Assembly: GCA_025059775.1 (NCBI GenBank)
Contig: JANXCW010000002.1
Span: 181,661-245,660, forward strand
DNA length: 64,000 bases
Reading direction: 5' to 3'
Origin: Armatimonadota bacterium
Lineage (GTDB): Bacteria; Sysuimicrobiota; Sysuimicrobiia; Sysuimicrobiales; Sysuimicrobiaceae
Of the stretch, positions 8,893 to 15,208 are shown in pieces. Both the position numbers and the translations under genes were made by a program. The notes under the pieces were generated by a model, which had not been told where the DNA came from, did no database searches, and saw only the letters and a program-made list of their open reading frames with translations. How positions within the stretch are numbered: the first letter of the stretch is position 1; each line of letters starts with the position of its first letter.

Positions 8893-10244
8893 ACGGCTTC
8901 CGCTCGGGGCGCGCCCCGGTGCTCCGTCTTCAGCCACTCCCCCTGGCCCGCGAGGGTATCCCTGACGTACCGGAGGAGGGCGAGGGGAGCTGTCAGCATC
9001 TGGTGCGAGCCCATGAGGAGGTAGCTCAACAGGGCCCCCACCACCCGCACCGGGCGGAAGCCCATCTGGGTCCCGATGGCGGTGGCGAGGGCTCCGGTGA
9101 ACAGGAGGAAGGCGGCGTTGGTGGCCTCCGGGGCGAGGGCGCGGCCGATGGGTAGAAGGTAGAGGGGCTCCAGCAGGTTCCGCAGGAACAGGGCCGCGCC
9201 GTAGACGTAGCTCGCGAAGATGGCCGCGGGGATCGCCACGGTGCCCGTGAGGAAGAACACCAAGTCCAGCTTCTGGAAGAGGGTGGTACGTCCCAGGAGG
9301 ATCCCGAAGAAGTAGTCGCCCAGGGCCATGAGGGCCCCCTCGGACCATCGGGTGCGCTGGCGGACGAGGCCCCGCCAACCGGGCACGGACTCCTCCCACA
9401 CCACCGCCTCCTCGCAGTACCGCACCTTCCAGCCCGCGGCCCAGAACCGGATGGCGAGGTCCGTGTCCTCCGTGAGGGCAAGGGGGTTCCAGCCTCCCAG
9501 AGCCAGCAGGGCCCGGCGGTTGATGACCATGCCGTTCCCCCCCAGGAGCACGCACGCGCCGAAGTGCTCCCGGGCCCGCTGCATGAGGGTCTGGAAGACC
9601 CGGAACTCCACCTCCTGTCCCCGGCTCAGGAGCGTGCGCACGGGATGGTAGAAGAGCCGCCGACCCTGTACCCCCACCACCCCCGGCTCCAGCAGGTACG
9701 GGACCGCCCGCAGCAGGAACTCCGGGTGCACGCGAGCATCCGCGTCGAACACCGCCACAAGCTCCCCCCGCGCGTGCCGCATCCCCACGTTCAGTACCGA
9801 TGCCTTCCGGCCCCCTTCACTCTCCGGGACCTGCACCACCCGGGGTACCACGGGGAGGGAGTCCTGGATCGCCCGCACCACCTCCGCGGTCCCGTCCGTA
9901 CTCCCATCGTCCAGCACGATCACCTCGAACCGGGGCCTCCCCTGAGCGTCGTGGTAGCGGAGGGAGCAGCTGGAGCGCACGCTGCGGCCGATCACCCTCG
10001 CCTCGTTGCGGGCGGGGATGAGCACGGTGACGAAGGGAAGGCGATCCATGGAGGGCACGGACCGGGGCCGGAACCGGGCCACGACCCCGAGCAGGTGCAT
10101 GCCCATGCCGTAGAGGGAGTAGACAAGAAGCACCACCTGCAGCCACCGGATATCGTGGGTACGGACACTGTATGAGAGGAGGGCCGCCCACACGACTCCC
10201 CCCGCCACCACCCAGAGCAGGACCTCCGGCCGCCGGGCCCGCAT
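8889..10244 (-). CDS. Membrane glycosyltransferase family 2 (processive, BcsA/NodC-like)
   Basis: 451-residue integral membrane GT2. Two N-terminal hydrophobic segments (about 7-27 and 33-55) precede a GT-A domain beginning PFVTVLIPARNEARVI. Catalytic landmarks: VLDDGSTDGT (UDP-binding Asp), FDADARVHPE (DxD-type metal site), LTEDTDLAIR (TED base) and QRTRW, the Q-x-x-RW motif of processive beta-glycan synthases. Four or so C-terminal membrane helices follow (about 300-420). It probably extrudes or elongates a surface polysaccharide from UDP-sugar. It ends the pgeF-yggS-sepF-mtnA run, starting four bases after mtnA stops, and overlaps thiI tail to tail by four bases. No BcsB- or PilZ-like partner is nearby. 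Product not assignable. Confidence 0.88.
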   Translation of the reverse strand: MRARRPEVLLWVVAGGVVWAALLSYSVRTHDIRWLQVVLLVYSLYGMGMHLLGVVARFRPRSVPSMDRLPFVTVLIPARNEARVIGRSVRSSCSLRYHDAQGRPRFEVIVLDDGSTDGTAEVVRAIQDSLPVVPRVVQVPESEGGRKASVLNVGMRHARGELVAVFDADARVHPEFLLRAVPYLLEPGVVGVQGRRLFYHPVRTLLSRGQEVEFRVFQTLMQRAREHFGACVLLGGNGMVINRRALLALGGWNPLALTEDTDLAIRFWAAGWKVRYCEEAVVWEESVPGWRGLVRQRTRWSEGALMALGDYFFGILLGRTTLFQKLDLVFFLTGTVAIPAAIFASYVYGAALFLRNLLEPLYLLPIGRALAPEATNAAFLLFTGALATAIGTQMGFRPVRVVGALLSYLLMGSHQMLTAPLALLRYVRDTLAGQGEWLKTEHRGAPRAEAV

Positions 10245-10248
10245 GGTG

Positions 10249-11298
10249 CTAGACCTCCAGAGGCTTCGGGGTCTGGACCAGGCGCCGCAGGGATTCCTCG
10301 TAGGGGGGGAGAGCGATCCCCGCGTCCGTGACGATGGCGGTGATCAGCTTCGCGGGCGTTACGTCGAAGGCGTCGTTGAGCACAGGCGTCCCCTCCGGCG
10401 CCACGGGGATCCCTCCGACATGGGTGACTTCCCGGGGATCCCTGGACTCGATGGGGATGGCGGCTCCACTGGGCGTGGCGAGATCCACGGTGGTGCGCGG
10501 GGCCGCCACCCAGAACGGAACCCCGTGATGCCGGCTCAGAACCGCGAGGGTGTAGGTGCCAATCTTGTTCGCCACGTCCCCGTTGGCCGCGATCCGGTCC
10601 GCCCCCACGATCACCCGGTCCACCATCCCCCGCGCTATGAGCCACCCCGCGGCCGCATCCGGGAGGAGGTGGAAGGGAATCCCCTCCTGCAGCAGCTCCC
10701 AGGCGGTGAGCCGAGCTCCCTGTAGCACCGGGCGGGTCTCGCACACGTACACATGGATTCCCTTCCCCGAGGCATGGGCCGCCCGGAGGATGCCAAGGGC
10801 GGTCCCTATCCCCGCCGTGGCCAGGGCCCCGGTGTTGCAGAGCGTGAGGATGCGCTCCCCGGGTCGGATGTGCGCGGCCCCCAGGAGGCTCAGGCGACGG
10901 TTCGCCTCCAGATCCTCCTCTAGAATCCGGTGTGCCTCCCGGAGTAAGGCCTCCGCGTTGGCCCGCGGATCCCGGCGGGGATCCAGGCACCGCAGCAGGC
11001 GCTCTACCGCCCAGTGCAGGTTCACCGCGGTGGGCCTCGCCCTGCGGATCTCCTCCGCCGCTTGTTGGACCCGGGCCTCAAAGGCGTCCGCTTCCTCCGC
11101 AGCCTCCCGGGCCGCGAGGGCGAGGGCGTATGCCCCCGCGGCTCCGATGGCAGGAGCGCCCCGCACCCGCATCTCCCGGATGGCTTGCACCACCTCCCGC
11201 CAACCCCGCAGCCGGAGCACCCGTACCTCGTGGGGGAGACGGGTCTGATCCAGGACCTCCAGGGCATCCTGGCGCCAGGCGATGCTGTGGAGGGACAT
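10249..11298 (-). CDS. mtnA: S-methyl-5-thioribose-1-phosphate isomerase
   Basis: Methionine-salvage enzyme converting methylthioribose-1-phosphate to methylthioribulose-1-phosphate. It belongs to the eIF2B-alpha-like isomerase family; 349 residues is normal. Substrate-binding RVRGAPAIGAAGAYAL is at about 45-59. The active-site cysteine is Cys154 in TLCNTGALA, and the catalytic aspartate is Asp234 in GADRIAANGDVANKIGT. The same fold occurs in ribose-1,5-bisphosphate isomerase, but this Cys/Asp context fits MtnA. The gene lies eight bases downstream of sepF and is followed at once by the GT2 gene. No other salvage gene (mtnK, mtnB, mtnC) is present, so the operon position seems unrelated to the pathway. 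Confidence 0.95.
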   Translation of the reverse strand: MSLHSIAWRQDALEVLDQTRLPHEVRVLRLRGWREVVQAIREMRVRGAPAIGAAGAYALALAAREAAEEADAFEARVQQAAEEIRRARPTAVNLHWAVERLLRCLDPRRDPRANAEALLREAHRILEEDLEANRRLSLLGAAHIRPGERILTLCNTGALATAGIGTALGILRAAHASGKGIHVYVCETRPVLQGARLTAWELLQEGIPFHLLPDAAAGWLIARGMVDRVIVGADRIAANGDVANKIGTYTLAVLSRHHGVPFWVAAPRTTVDLATPSGAAIPIESRDPREVTHVGGIPVAPEGTPVLNDAFDVTPAKLITAIVTDAGIALPPYEESLRRLVQTPKPLEV

Positions 11299-11306
11299 CC
11301 GCGCGC

Positions 11307-11717
11307 CTATATGGGGAAGAGGGGACCCGTGGCCCGGGGTGGTTGGGCCGCGGGAGCCGTGATCACCACGTGGCTGGGCGCGAACAGGAAGATCTCCTCC
11401 CCCACCTGCTGGAGGTGCCCGTCCAGGGCGTAGTCCACCCCACAGAGGAAGTCCACGATCCGCTGCGCCACCTCCCGCTCCACGTCCCGGAGGTTCACGA
11501 TCACGGGTCGCCGGTGCTTGAGGCAGTCCGCGGCCCCCCGCGCCTCCTCCAGGCTCTTGGGCTCCAGGACCACGATCTCCATCTGTCGGTTTGTGTGCAG
11601 ACTGAGGATGGGGGTCCTGCGGCGTCGGGGTTCCTCCTCGAGGAGGGGTTCCTCCTCCGGCTCCTCGTCGAAACCCAGGAACTGCATCAGGCGCGCCATG
11701 GCTCCCATACCGTCCAC
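11307..11717 (-). CDS. sepF: Cell division protein SepF
   Basis: Small FtsZ-binding membrane anchor that aligns FtsZ filaments at the septum. An N-terminal amphipathic helix ([10 protein letters not shown]) is the expected membrane-targeting segment. An acidic/basic linker follows, then the SepF core about 45-125 with [20 protein letters not shown] and the glycine-rich dimer region [15 protein letters not shown]. Three starts are possible: GTG at 11717, ATG at 11708, or the ATG before MARLMQ at 11699; the last best matches family N-termini, but the longest is listed. As in Bacillus ylmDEF, pgeF and yggS precede it, although here the block is separated from ftsZ by the nrd and mutY genes. Confidence 0.93.
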   Translation of the reverse strand: MDGMGAMARLMQFLGFDEEPEEEPLLEEEPRRRRTPILSLHTNRQMEIVVLEPKSLEEARGAADCLKHRRPVIVNLRDVEREVAQRIVDFLCGVDYALDGHLQQVGEEIFLFAPSHVVITAPAAQPPRATGPLFPI

Positions 11718-11760
11718 CCCGCTTTCCGTGGTCCTGCTGCGTATTCGCCCCTCACCCTCC

Positions 11761-12468
11761 CTATCCCTTCTCCGGCCGCTCCCCGAAGAGGGCCCGGCCC
11801 AGGCGCACCAGGGTAGCGCCCTCCTCCACCGCCACCTCGAAGTCGTCCGTCATCCCCATGGAGAGCTCCGGGAGGGGAAAGCCCAGGCGGTGCGCGAGGT
11901 CGTCCCGCAAGGTCCGCAGTGTCCGGAACACCCACCGGATCCCCTCCGGATGGGGGCTGAGGGGCGCAATGGTCATAAGCCCCCGCAGCTGCAGCCCGTG
12001 TAGCCGCAGCACGGCTTGTGCGAGCCCCACGGCCTCCTCAGGCGGAACGCCGTGCTTTTGCGCCTCCTGCGCCACGTTCACCTGGATGAGCACCTGGGGC
12101 CTCCTGCCGTGTCGCACAGCCCTGCGATCCAGCTCCTCCGCGAGGGGGAGGGAGTCCAGGGAGTGGATCCACGGGAACAACCGGACCGCCTCCCGGGCCT
12201 TGTTCCGCTGCAGGTGACCCACCAGGTGCCAGGTGGCCCCCGGCACCGCCTGGACCTTAGCCCGGGCTTCCTGCACGTAGTTCTCCCCCAGATCCGTTAC
12301 GCCCGCCTGCACCGCGGCCACCACCACCTCCACAGGAAACCCCTTGGTGACCGCCACGATGCGCACGGAGTCCGGGTTCCGCCCCGAGCGGGCGCAGGCG
12401 GCTGCAAGGCGCGCCCGCACGCTCTCGAGCCTCTGCCGCACCAGATCTGGTCCGATTTCCACCCTCAT
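11761..12468 (-). CDS. yggS: YggS-family PLP homeostasis protein
   Basis: Single-domain PLP-binding TIM-barrel protein (PLPBP/YlmE), 235 residues, which buffers pyridoxal phosphate and affects amino-acid pools; no catalytic activity is firmly known. Lys42 in VAVTKGFP is the PLP lysine. [12 protein letters not shown] and the phosphate-binding [21 protein letters not shown] near the end are diagnostic. The ATG at 12468 overlaps the pgeF stop as ATGA, so the genes are translationally coupled. An open frame extends further upstream but would run through pgeF and has no homology there. The context pgeF-yggS-sepF is the conserved ylmDEF order. Confidence 0.96.
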   Translation of the reverse strand: MRVEIGPDLVRQRLESVRARLAAACARSGRNPDSVRIVAVTKGFPVEVVVAAVQAGVTDLGENYVQEARAKVQAVPGATWHLVGHLQRNKAREAVRLFPWIHSLDSLPLAEELDRRAVRHGRRPQVLIQVNVAQEAQKHGVPPEEAVGLAQAVLRLHGLQLRGLMTIAPLSPHPEGIRWVFRTLRTLRDDLAHRLGFPLPELSMGMTDDFEVAVEEGATLVRLGRALFGERPEKG

Positions 12469-13229
12469 GGTCCCAGGGAGATGAGACCCTCCATGCGACC
12501 CACCCGCCTGTCCCGACGGTACGAGAAGAACCACTCCGCGTGACATGCGGTGCAGGCGGGACACAGGCTCACCCGTTCCCAGGATACTCCGGCATCCCGG
12601 AGCTGGGCGCGGGCCACCTCCCGCAGGTCCAGTTTCCAGTGGCCGGGGCGGGTGGGCTCCATGGCTCCCTCCACCCAGGGCTCCAGGGCCGCCACCACGG
12701 GCGCGTCCACCTCATAGCAGCACGGGCCCACGCAAGGACCCACCGCCCCCGTAAGGCGGTCGGCCCGGGCGCCCCGGGCCACCATGGTCTTCACCGCGCG
12801 CTGCAGGATCCCTCCCGCCAGCCCCCGCCATCCCGCGTGCACGGCCGCCACCACCCCCGCCCCCGGGTCCGCGAGGAGCACGGGGAGGCAGTCGCTGGTC
12901 CGTACGCTCAGCACCAGGCCAGGCGTGGCGGTCACCACGCCGTCCGCCACGCCCAGATACCTGCCCGCATCCTGCTCCTCCGCCACCACCACCCGGGCGG
13001 TGTGCCGCTGGGCGAGTGCCACGGTCCGGTGTGGATCGAAACCCAAAGCCGCCAGGAGGCGAGCCCGGAAGGCGGGATCCGCAAGGGGATCAGGGAATCC
13101 GGCGCGGGCCCGACGGGTGGTGAAGGCATGTCGGACGGAGGTCGCCTCCTGGAGCAGCCTGCTCCGCAGGCACCACAGCCCCTCTACCTCTACGGGCTCG
13201 AAGTCCCCTCCGAAGGGCATGGGATCCAT
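12465..13229 (-). CDS. pgeF: Peptidoglycan editing factor PgeF / multicopper-like laccase-domain protein
   Basis: YfiH/YlmD-family protein of 254 residues. The family includes purine-nucleoside phosphorylases/adenosine deaminases and the factor that removes misincorporated L-serine from peptidoglycan. Metal ligands are visible as His76 (QRHTARV), Cys114 (TSDCLPVLL) and His131 (AVHAGWRGL); GPCVGPCCYEV is the following family signature. The C-terminal CPACTACHAEWFFSYRRD is also typical. It is the first gene of the operon leading to sepF, and a hairpin terminator for the upstream ferredoxin gene lies just before its start. I cannot separate the nucleoside role from the peptidoglycan role. Confidence 0.93.
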   Translation of the reverse strand: MDPMPFGGDFEPVEVEGLWCLRSRLLQEATSVRHAFTTRRARAGFPDPLADPAFRARLLAALGFDPHRTVALAQRHTARVVVAEEQDAGRYLGVADGVVTATPGLVLSVRTSDCLPVLLADPGAGVVAAVHAGWRGLAGGILQRAVKTMVARGARADRLTGAVGPCVGPCCYEVDAPVVAALEPWVEGAMEPTRPGHWKLDLREVARAQLRDAGVSWERVSLCPACTACHAEWFFSYRRDRRVGRMEGLISLGP

Positions 13230-13244
13230 CCGCTAGACAAAACG

Positions 13245-13272
13245 GGCGCGGGAGGGGGTTCCCTCCCGCGCC
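13245..13272 (-). terminator. Rho-independent terminator after the ferredoxin gene
   Basis: A perfect 12-bp GC-rich stem (13245-13256 pairing with 13261-13272) with a four-base loop is followed on the minus strand by GTTTTGTC. It sits 27 bases after the ferredoxin stop and ends about 15 bases before the pgeF start. It should therefore insulate pgeF-sepF-mtnA from ferredoxin transcription. Confidence 0.85.
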
Positions 13273-13298
13273 AGAAGCGCACTCCGGGCGGCTCCGAC

Positions 13299-13592
13299 TT
13301 AGGGCTCCCGGCCCCACTTCTCCGCGAACTCCTCCCGGCTCAGCCGGTAGTAGTCCGCGTTCATCTCCACGTACTCCTTCCACTGCTCGGGCACGTCCGC
13401 CTCCGCAAAAATGGCCTGCACGGGGCAGACGGGCTCGCAGGCACCGCAGTCGATGCACTCGTCAGGGTTGATGTAGAGCATGATCTCGCCCTGGTCCTCC
13501 TCCGCCCGTGGGTGGATGCAGTCCACCGGGCACACCTCCACGCAGGACCGGTCCTTGGTTCCGATACAGGGTTCCGCGATCACGTACGCCAT
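13299..13592 (-). CDS. 7Fe-type ferredoxin (3Fe-4S/4Fe-4S)
   Basis: 97-residue soluble electron carrier. The first cluster motif is Cys9-x7-Cys17-x3-Cys21-Pro, the spacing of [3Fe-4S] sites in FdxA-like ferredoxins, with Cys25 nearby. The second is the classic Cys46-x2-Cys49-x2-Cys52-x3-Cys56-Pro [4Fe-4S] motif. An acidic C-terminal tail of about 35 residues (EQWKEYVEMNADYYRLSREE) is typical of actinobacterial and Thermus 7Fe ferredoxins. A strong GAGGAGGGA ribosome site precedes the ATG. It is a single-gene unit between an HTH regulator gene upstream and a terminator. Redox partner unknown. Confidence 0.95.
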   Translation of the reverse strand: MAYVIAEPCIGTKDRSCVEVCPVDCIHPRAEEDQGEIMLYINPDECIDCGACEPVCPVQAIFAEADVPEQWKEYVEMNADYYRLSREEFAEKWGREP

Positions 13593-13619
13593 CGTTCCCT
13601 CCTCACGGTGGGGTTTTGG

Positions 13620-14069
13620 CTAAACTGCCTTGCGCTCGCCACGCTGGAAGCGATCCACCAGGAACTCCACGTACAGGAGCAGGGCCTCCACCACGTCCGC
13701 GGGGGCCGCCCGCAGCTTCTCGAGGTTGGCCTGGAGCCGGGCCCACAGGACCGGACTCGCGGGCTCGGGCCGGGTGCTGCGCAGTTCCACCACGTCCATG
13801 GGGGTCACCAGGGCCGCCACCCGCTTCATCACGGAGGGCCGAACCCCCAGGGCAGGGGCCAGCCGCTCGATGTACCAGGGTTTGCGGAGATCCTGCAGGC
13901 CCCGCTCCCCCCGGGAGAGCACGCTGAGGGGGATCCCGGTCTCCTCGCTGAGCTGTCGCAGACTCTTCCCCTTGCCCCGGCCGTAGAAGTTCTGCCGCAG
14001 GGACCGGATGTAGTTGCCGAACGCCCGTGCGCGCTCCCTGGACTCCGCCGGATCAGCTGTTCCTACCAT
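13620..14069 (-). CDS. XRE-like helix-turn-helix transcriptional regulator
   Basis: 149 residues. An N-terminal helix (about 10-28) is followed by a Cro/XRE-type HTH at about 36-62 (SLRQLSEETGIPLSVLSRGE), then a helical extension, ALGVRPSVMKRVAAL, and an unassigned C-terminal half that ends in two helices (about 108-145). No ligand domain is recognised. The start is an ATG behind GGAGAGGG. One GTTCC-N6-GGAAC site overlaps the start codon and a second lies 64 bp upstream, so the protein probably represses itself and possibly the divergent mutY. The ferredoxin gene follows 27 bases downstream and could be co-regulated. Confidence 0.75.
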   Translation of the reverse strand: MVGTADPAESRERARAFGNYIRSLRQNFYGRGKGKSLRQLSEETGIPLSVLSRGERGLQDLRKPWYIERLAPALGVRPSVMKRVAALVTPMDVVELRSTRPEPASPVLWARLQANLEKLRAAPADVVEALLLYVEFLVDRFQRGERKAV

Positions 14070-14074
14070 GGAAC
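14059..14074. promoter_or_regulatory. Candidate operator O1 (GTTCC-N6-GGAAC) over the regulator start codon
   Basis: Inverted repeat with perfect 5-bp arms (GTTCC TACCAT GGAAC). The regulator's ATG is at 14067-14069, inside the site. The same arms and the same six-base spacing recur at 14123-14138, the main reason to call it a binding site and not chance. Confidence 0.6.
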
Positions 14075-14122
14075 ACCCTCTCCAGTTTACTCCCGCTCAA
14101 TCCGGGAATACAACCGTCGGAT

Positions 14123-14138
14123 GTTCCAAATTTGGAAC
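14123..14138. promoter_or_regulatory. Candidate operator O2 (GTTCC-N6-GGAAC) between the HTH gene and mutY
   Basis: A perfect 16-bp palindrome, GTTCCAAATTTGGAAC. It has the same arms and spacing as the site at 14059-14074, with centres 64 bp apart (about six helical turns). It overlaps a possible -35 (TTGGAA) for mutY and lies upstream of a possible regulator promoter (TTGTAT / TAAACT, 18-bp spacer on the minus strand). A role in coordinate repression is inferred. Confidence 0.65.
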
Positions 14139-14160
14139 TACCAGAGGAACCAGTACGTTT

Positions 14161-14176
14161 GCAGGGAATTCCCTGC
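14161..14176. repeat. Perfect 16-bp palindrome just upstream of mutY
   Basis: GCAGGGAATTCCCTGC is self-complementary over all 16 bases and ends three bases before the mutY start codon. It could form a hairpin that hides the weak ribosome site (AGGGA lies in its left arm), or be a protein-binding site. Its arms differ from the two GTTCC sites. Confidence 0.55.
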
Positions 14177-14179
14177 TCC

Positions 14180-15208
14180 GTGGAGCCCACCTTTACGCGT
14201 GCATTGCTCCGGTGGTATGCCCGCGCCGCGCGCTCGCTCCCCTGGCGGGAGACCCGGGACCCCTATGCCATCTGGGTGGCGGAGGTCCTCCTGCAGCAGA
14301 CCCGGGTGGAGATCGCCATCCCTTACTATCACCGCTTCCTAGCCGCCTTTCCCACGGTGGAGGCCCTGGCCGCGGCGGAGGAGGAAGAGATCCTGCGGAT
14401 TTGGGCTGGGGTCGGGTACTATGCCCGGGCTCGGGGGCTCCACCGGGCCGCGCGTCGAATCGTGCAGCAGGGCGGTTTCCCCGCCACTATGGAGGGATGG
14501 CGCGCCCTGCCCGGGGTCGGTCCCTACACCGCGGCCGCGGTTGCTAGCATCGCCTTCGGCCAGGACGTGCTGGCTCTAGACAGCAACGGGTTACGGGTAG
14601 GGGCGAGGCTCCTGGCCGTCCGCGATCCGCTCTCGGATCCCCGGGCTCGCTCGAGCATCCGCTCGGCCCTGGAGGCCCTGCTCCCCCAGGGCCGAGCCGG
14701 GGAGTTCAACCAGGCCCTTATGGACCTGGGTGCCACGGTGTGCACCCTACGAGCTCCCCGGTGCGGGGTGTGCCCGGTGCGGAGGTGGTGCCGGGCCGCG
14801 GCTCAGGGAATCCAGGACCGCATTCCCGTACGTCGGGCAAACTCTCCCAAGCCCCACCGCCACTTCGTGGCCGTCCTCGTGCGGGACGCGGAGGGTCGAG
14901 TGCTGTTGGTGCGTCAACCCCCGAGGGGACTGTGGGGTGGGCTGTGGATTCTCCCCCAGGTGGAGGCCCGGACCTGGAGGCAGGCCCGGCCCCGACTCGA
15001 ACGTGTCCTAGGCGTCCGCCTACGACGCCGAAACCGTAAGGTCTTCGCGACCCTGCGGCACGCCTTCACCCACTTCCTGGCCACTTTCCAGGTGGTGGAA
15101 GTCTCCCCCGGTTCCCTGCCCGCGGTAGGTCGCTTCACCTCCCCCCATACCCCGGAGATCCCGGTGCCCGCACCGACCCGGCGGATTCTCGAACGGCTCC
15201 AGACCTAG
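14180..15208 (+). CDS. mutY: A/G-specific adenine DNA glycosylase MutY
   Basis: Base-excision repair enzyme that removes A mispaired with 8-oxoG; 342 residues. GTG at 14180 is chosen because the family N-terminus (W-Y-ARAARSLPWRETRDPYAIWV) follows directly. Catalytic Glu35 is in EVLLQQT. The helix-hairpin-helix is PGVGPYTAAAVAS (111-123). The second catalytic Asp134 is in ALDSNGLRV, a slightly altered form of the usual DGNV motif. The [4Fe-4S] ligands are Cys188-x6-Cys195-x2-Cys198-x5-Cys204. A C-terminal Nudix-like 8-oxoG recognition domain runs from about 230 (VAVLVRDAEGRVLLV). The gene is divergent from the HTH regulator and convergent with nrdJ, overlapping it by four bases. Confidence 0.95.
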   Translation: MEPTFTRALLRWYARAARSLPWRETRDPYAIWVAEVLLQQTRVEIAIPYYHRFLAAFPTVEALAAAEEEEILRIWAGVGYYARARGLHRAARRIVQQGGFPATMEGWRALPGVGPYTAAAVASIAFGQDVLALDSNGLRVGARLLAVRDPLSDPRARSSIRSALEALLPQGRAGEFNQALMDLGATVCTLRAPRCGVCPVRRWCRAAAQGIQDRIPVRRANSPKPHRHFVAVLVRDAEGRVLLVRQPPRGLWGGLWILPQVEARTWRQARPRLERVLGVRLRRRNRKVFATLRHAFTHFLATFQVVEVSPGSLPAVGRFTSPHTPEIPVPAPTRRILERLQT

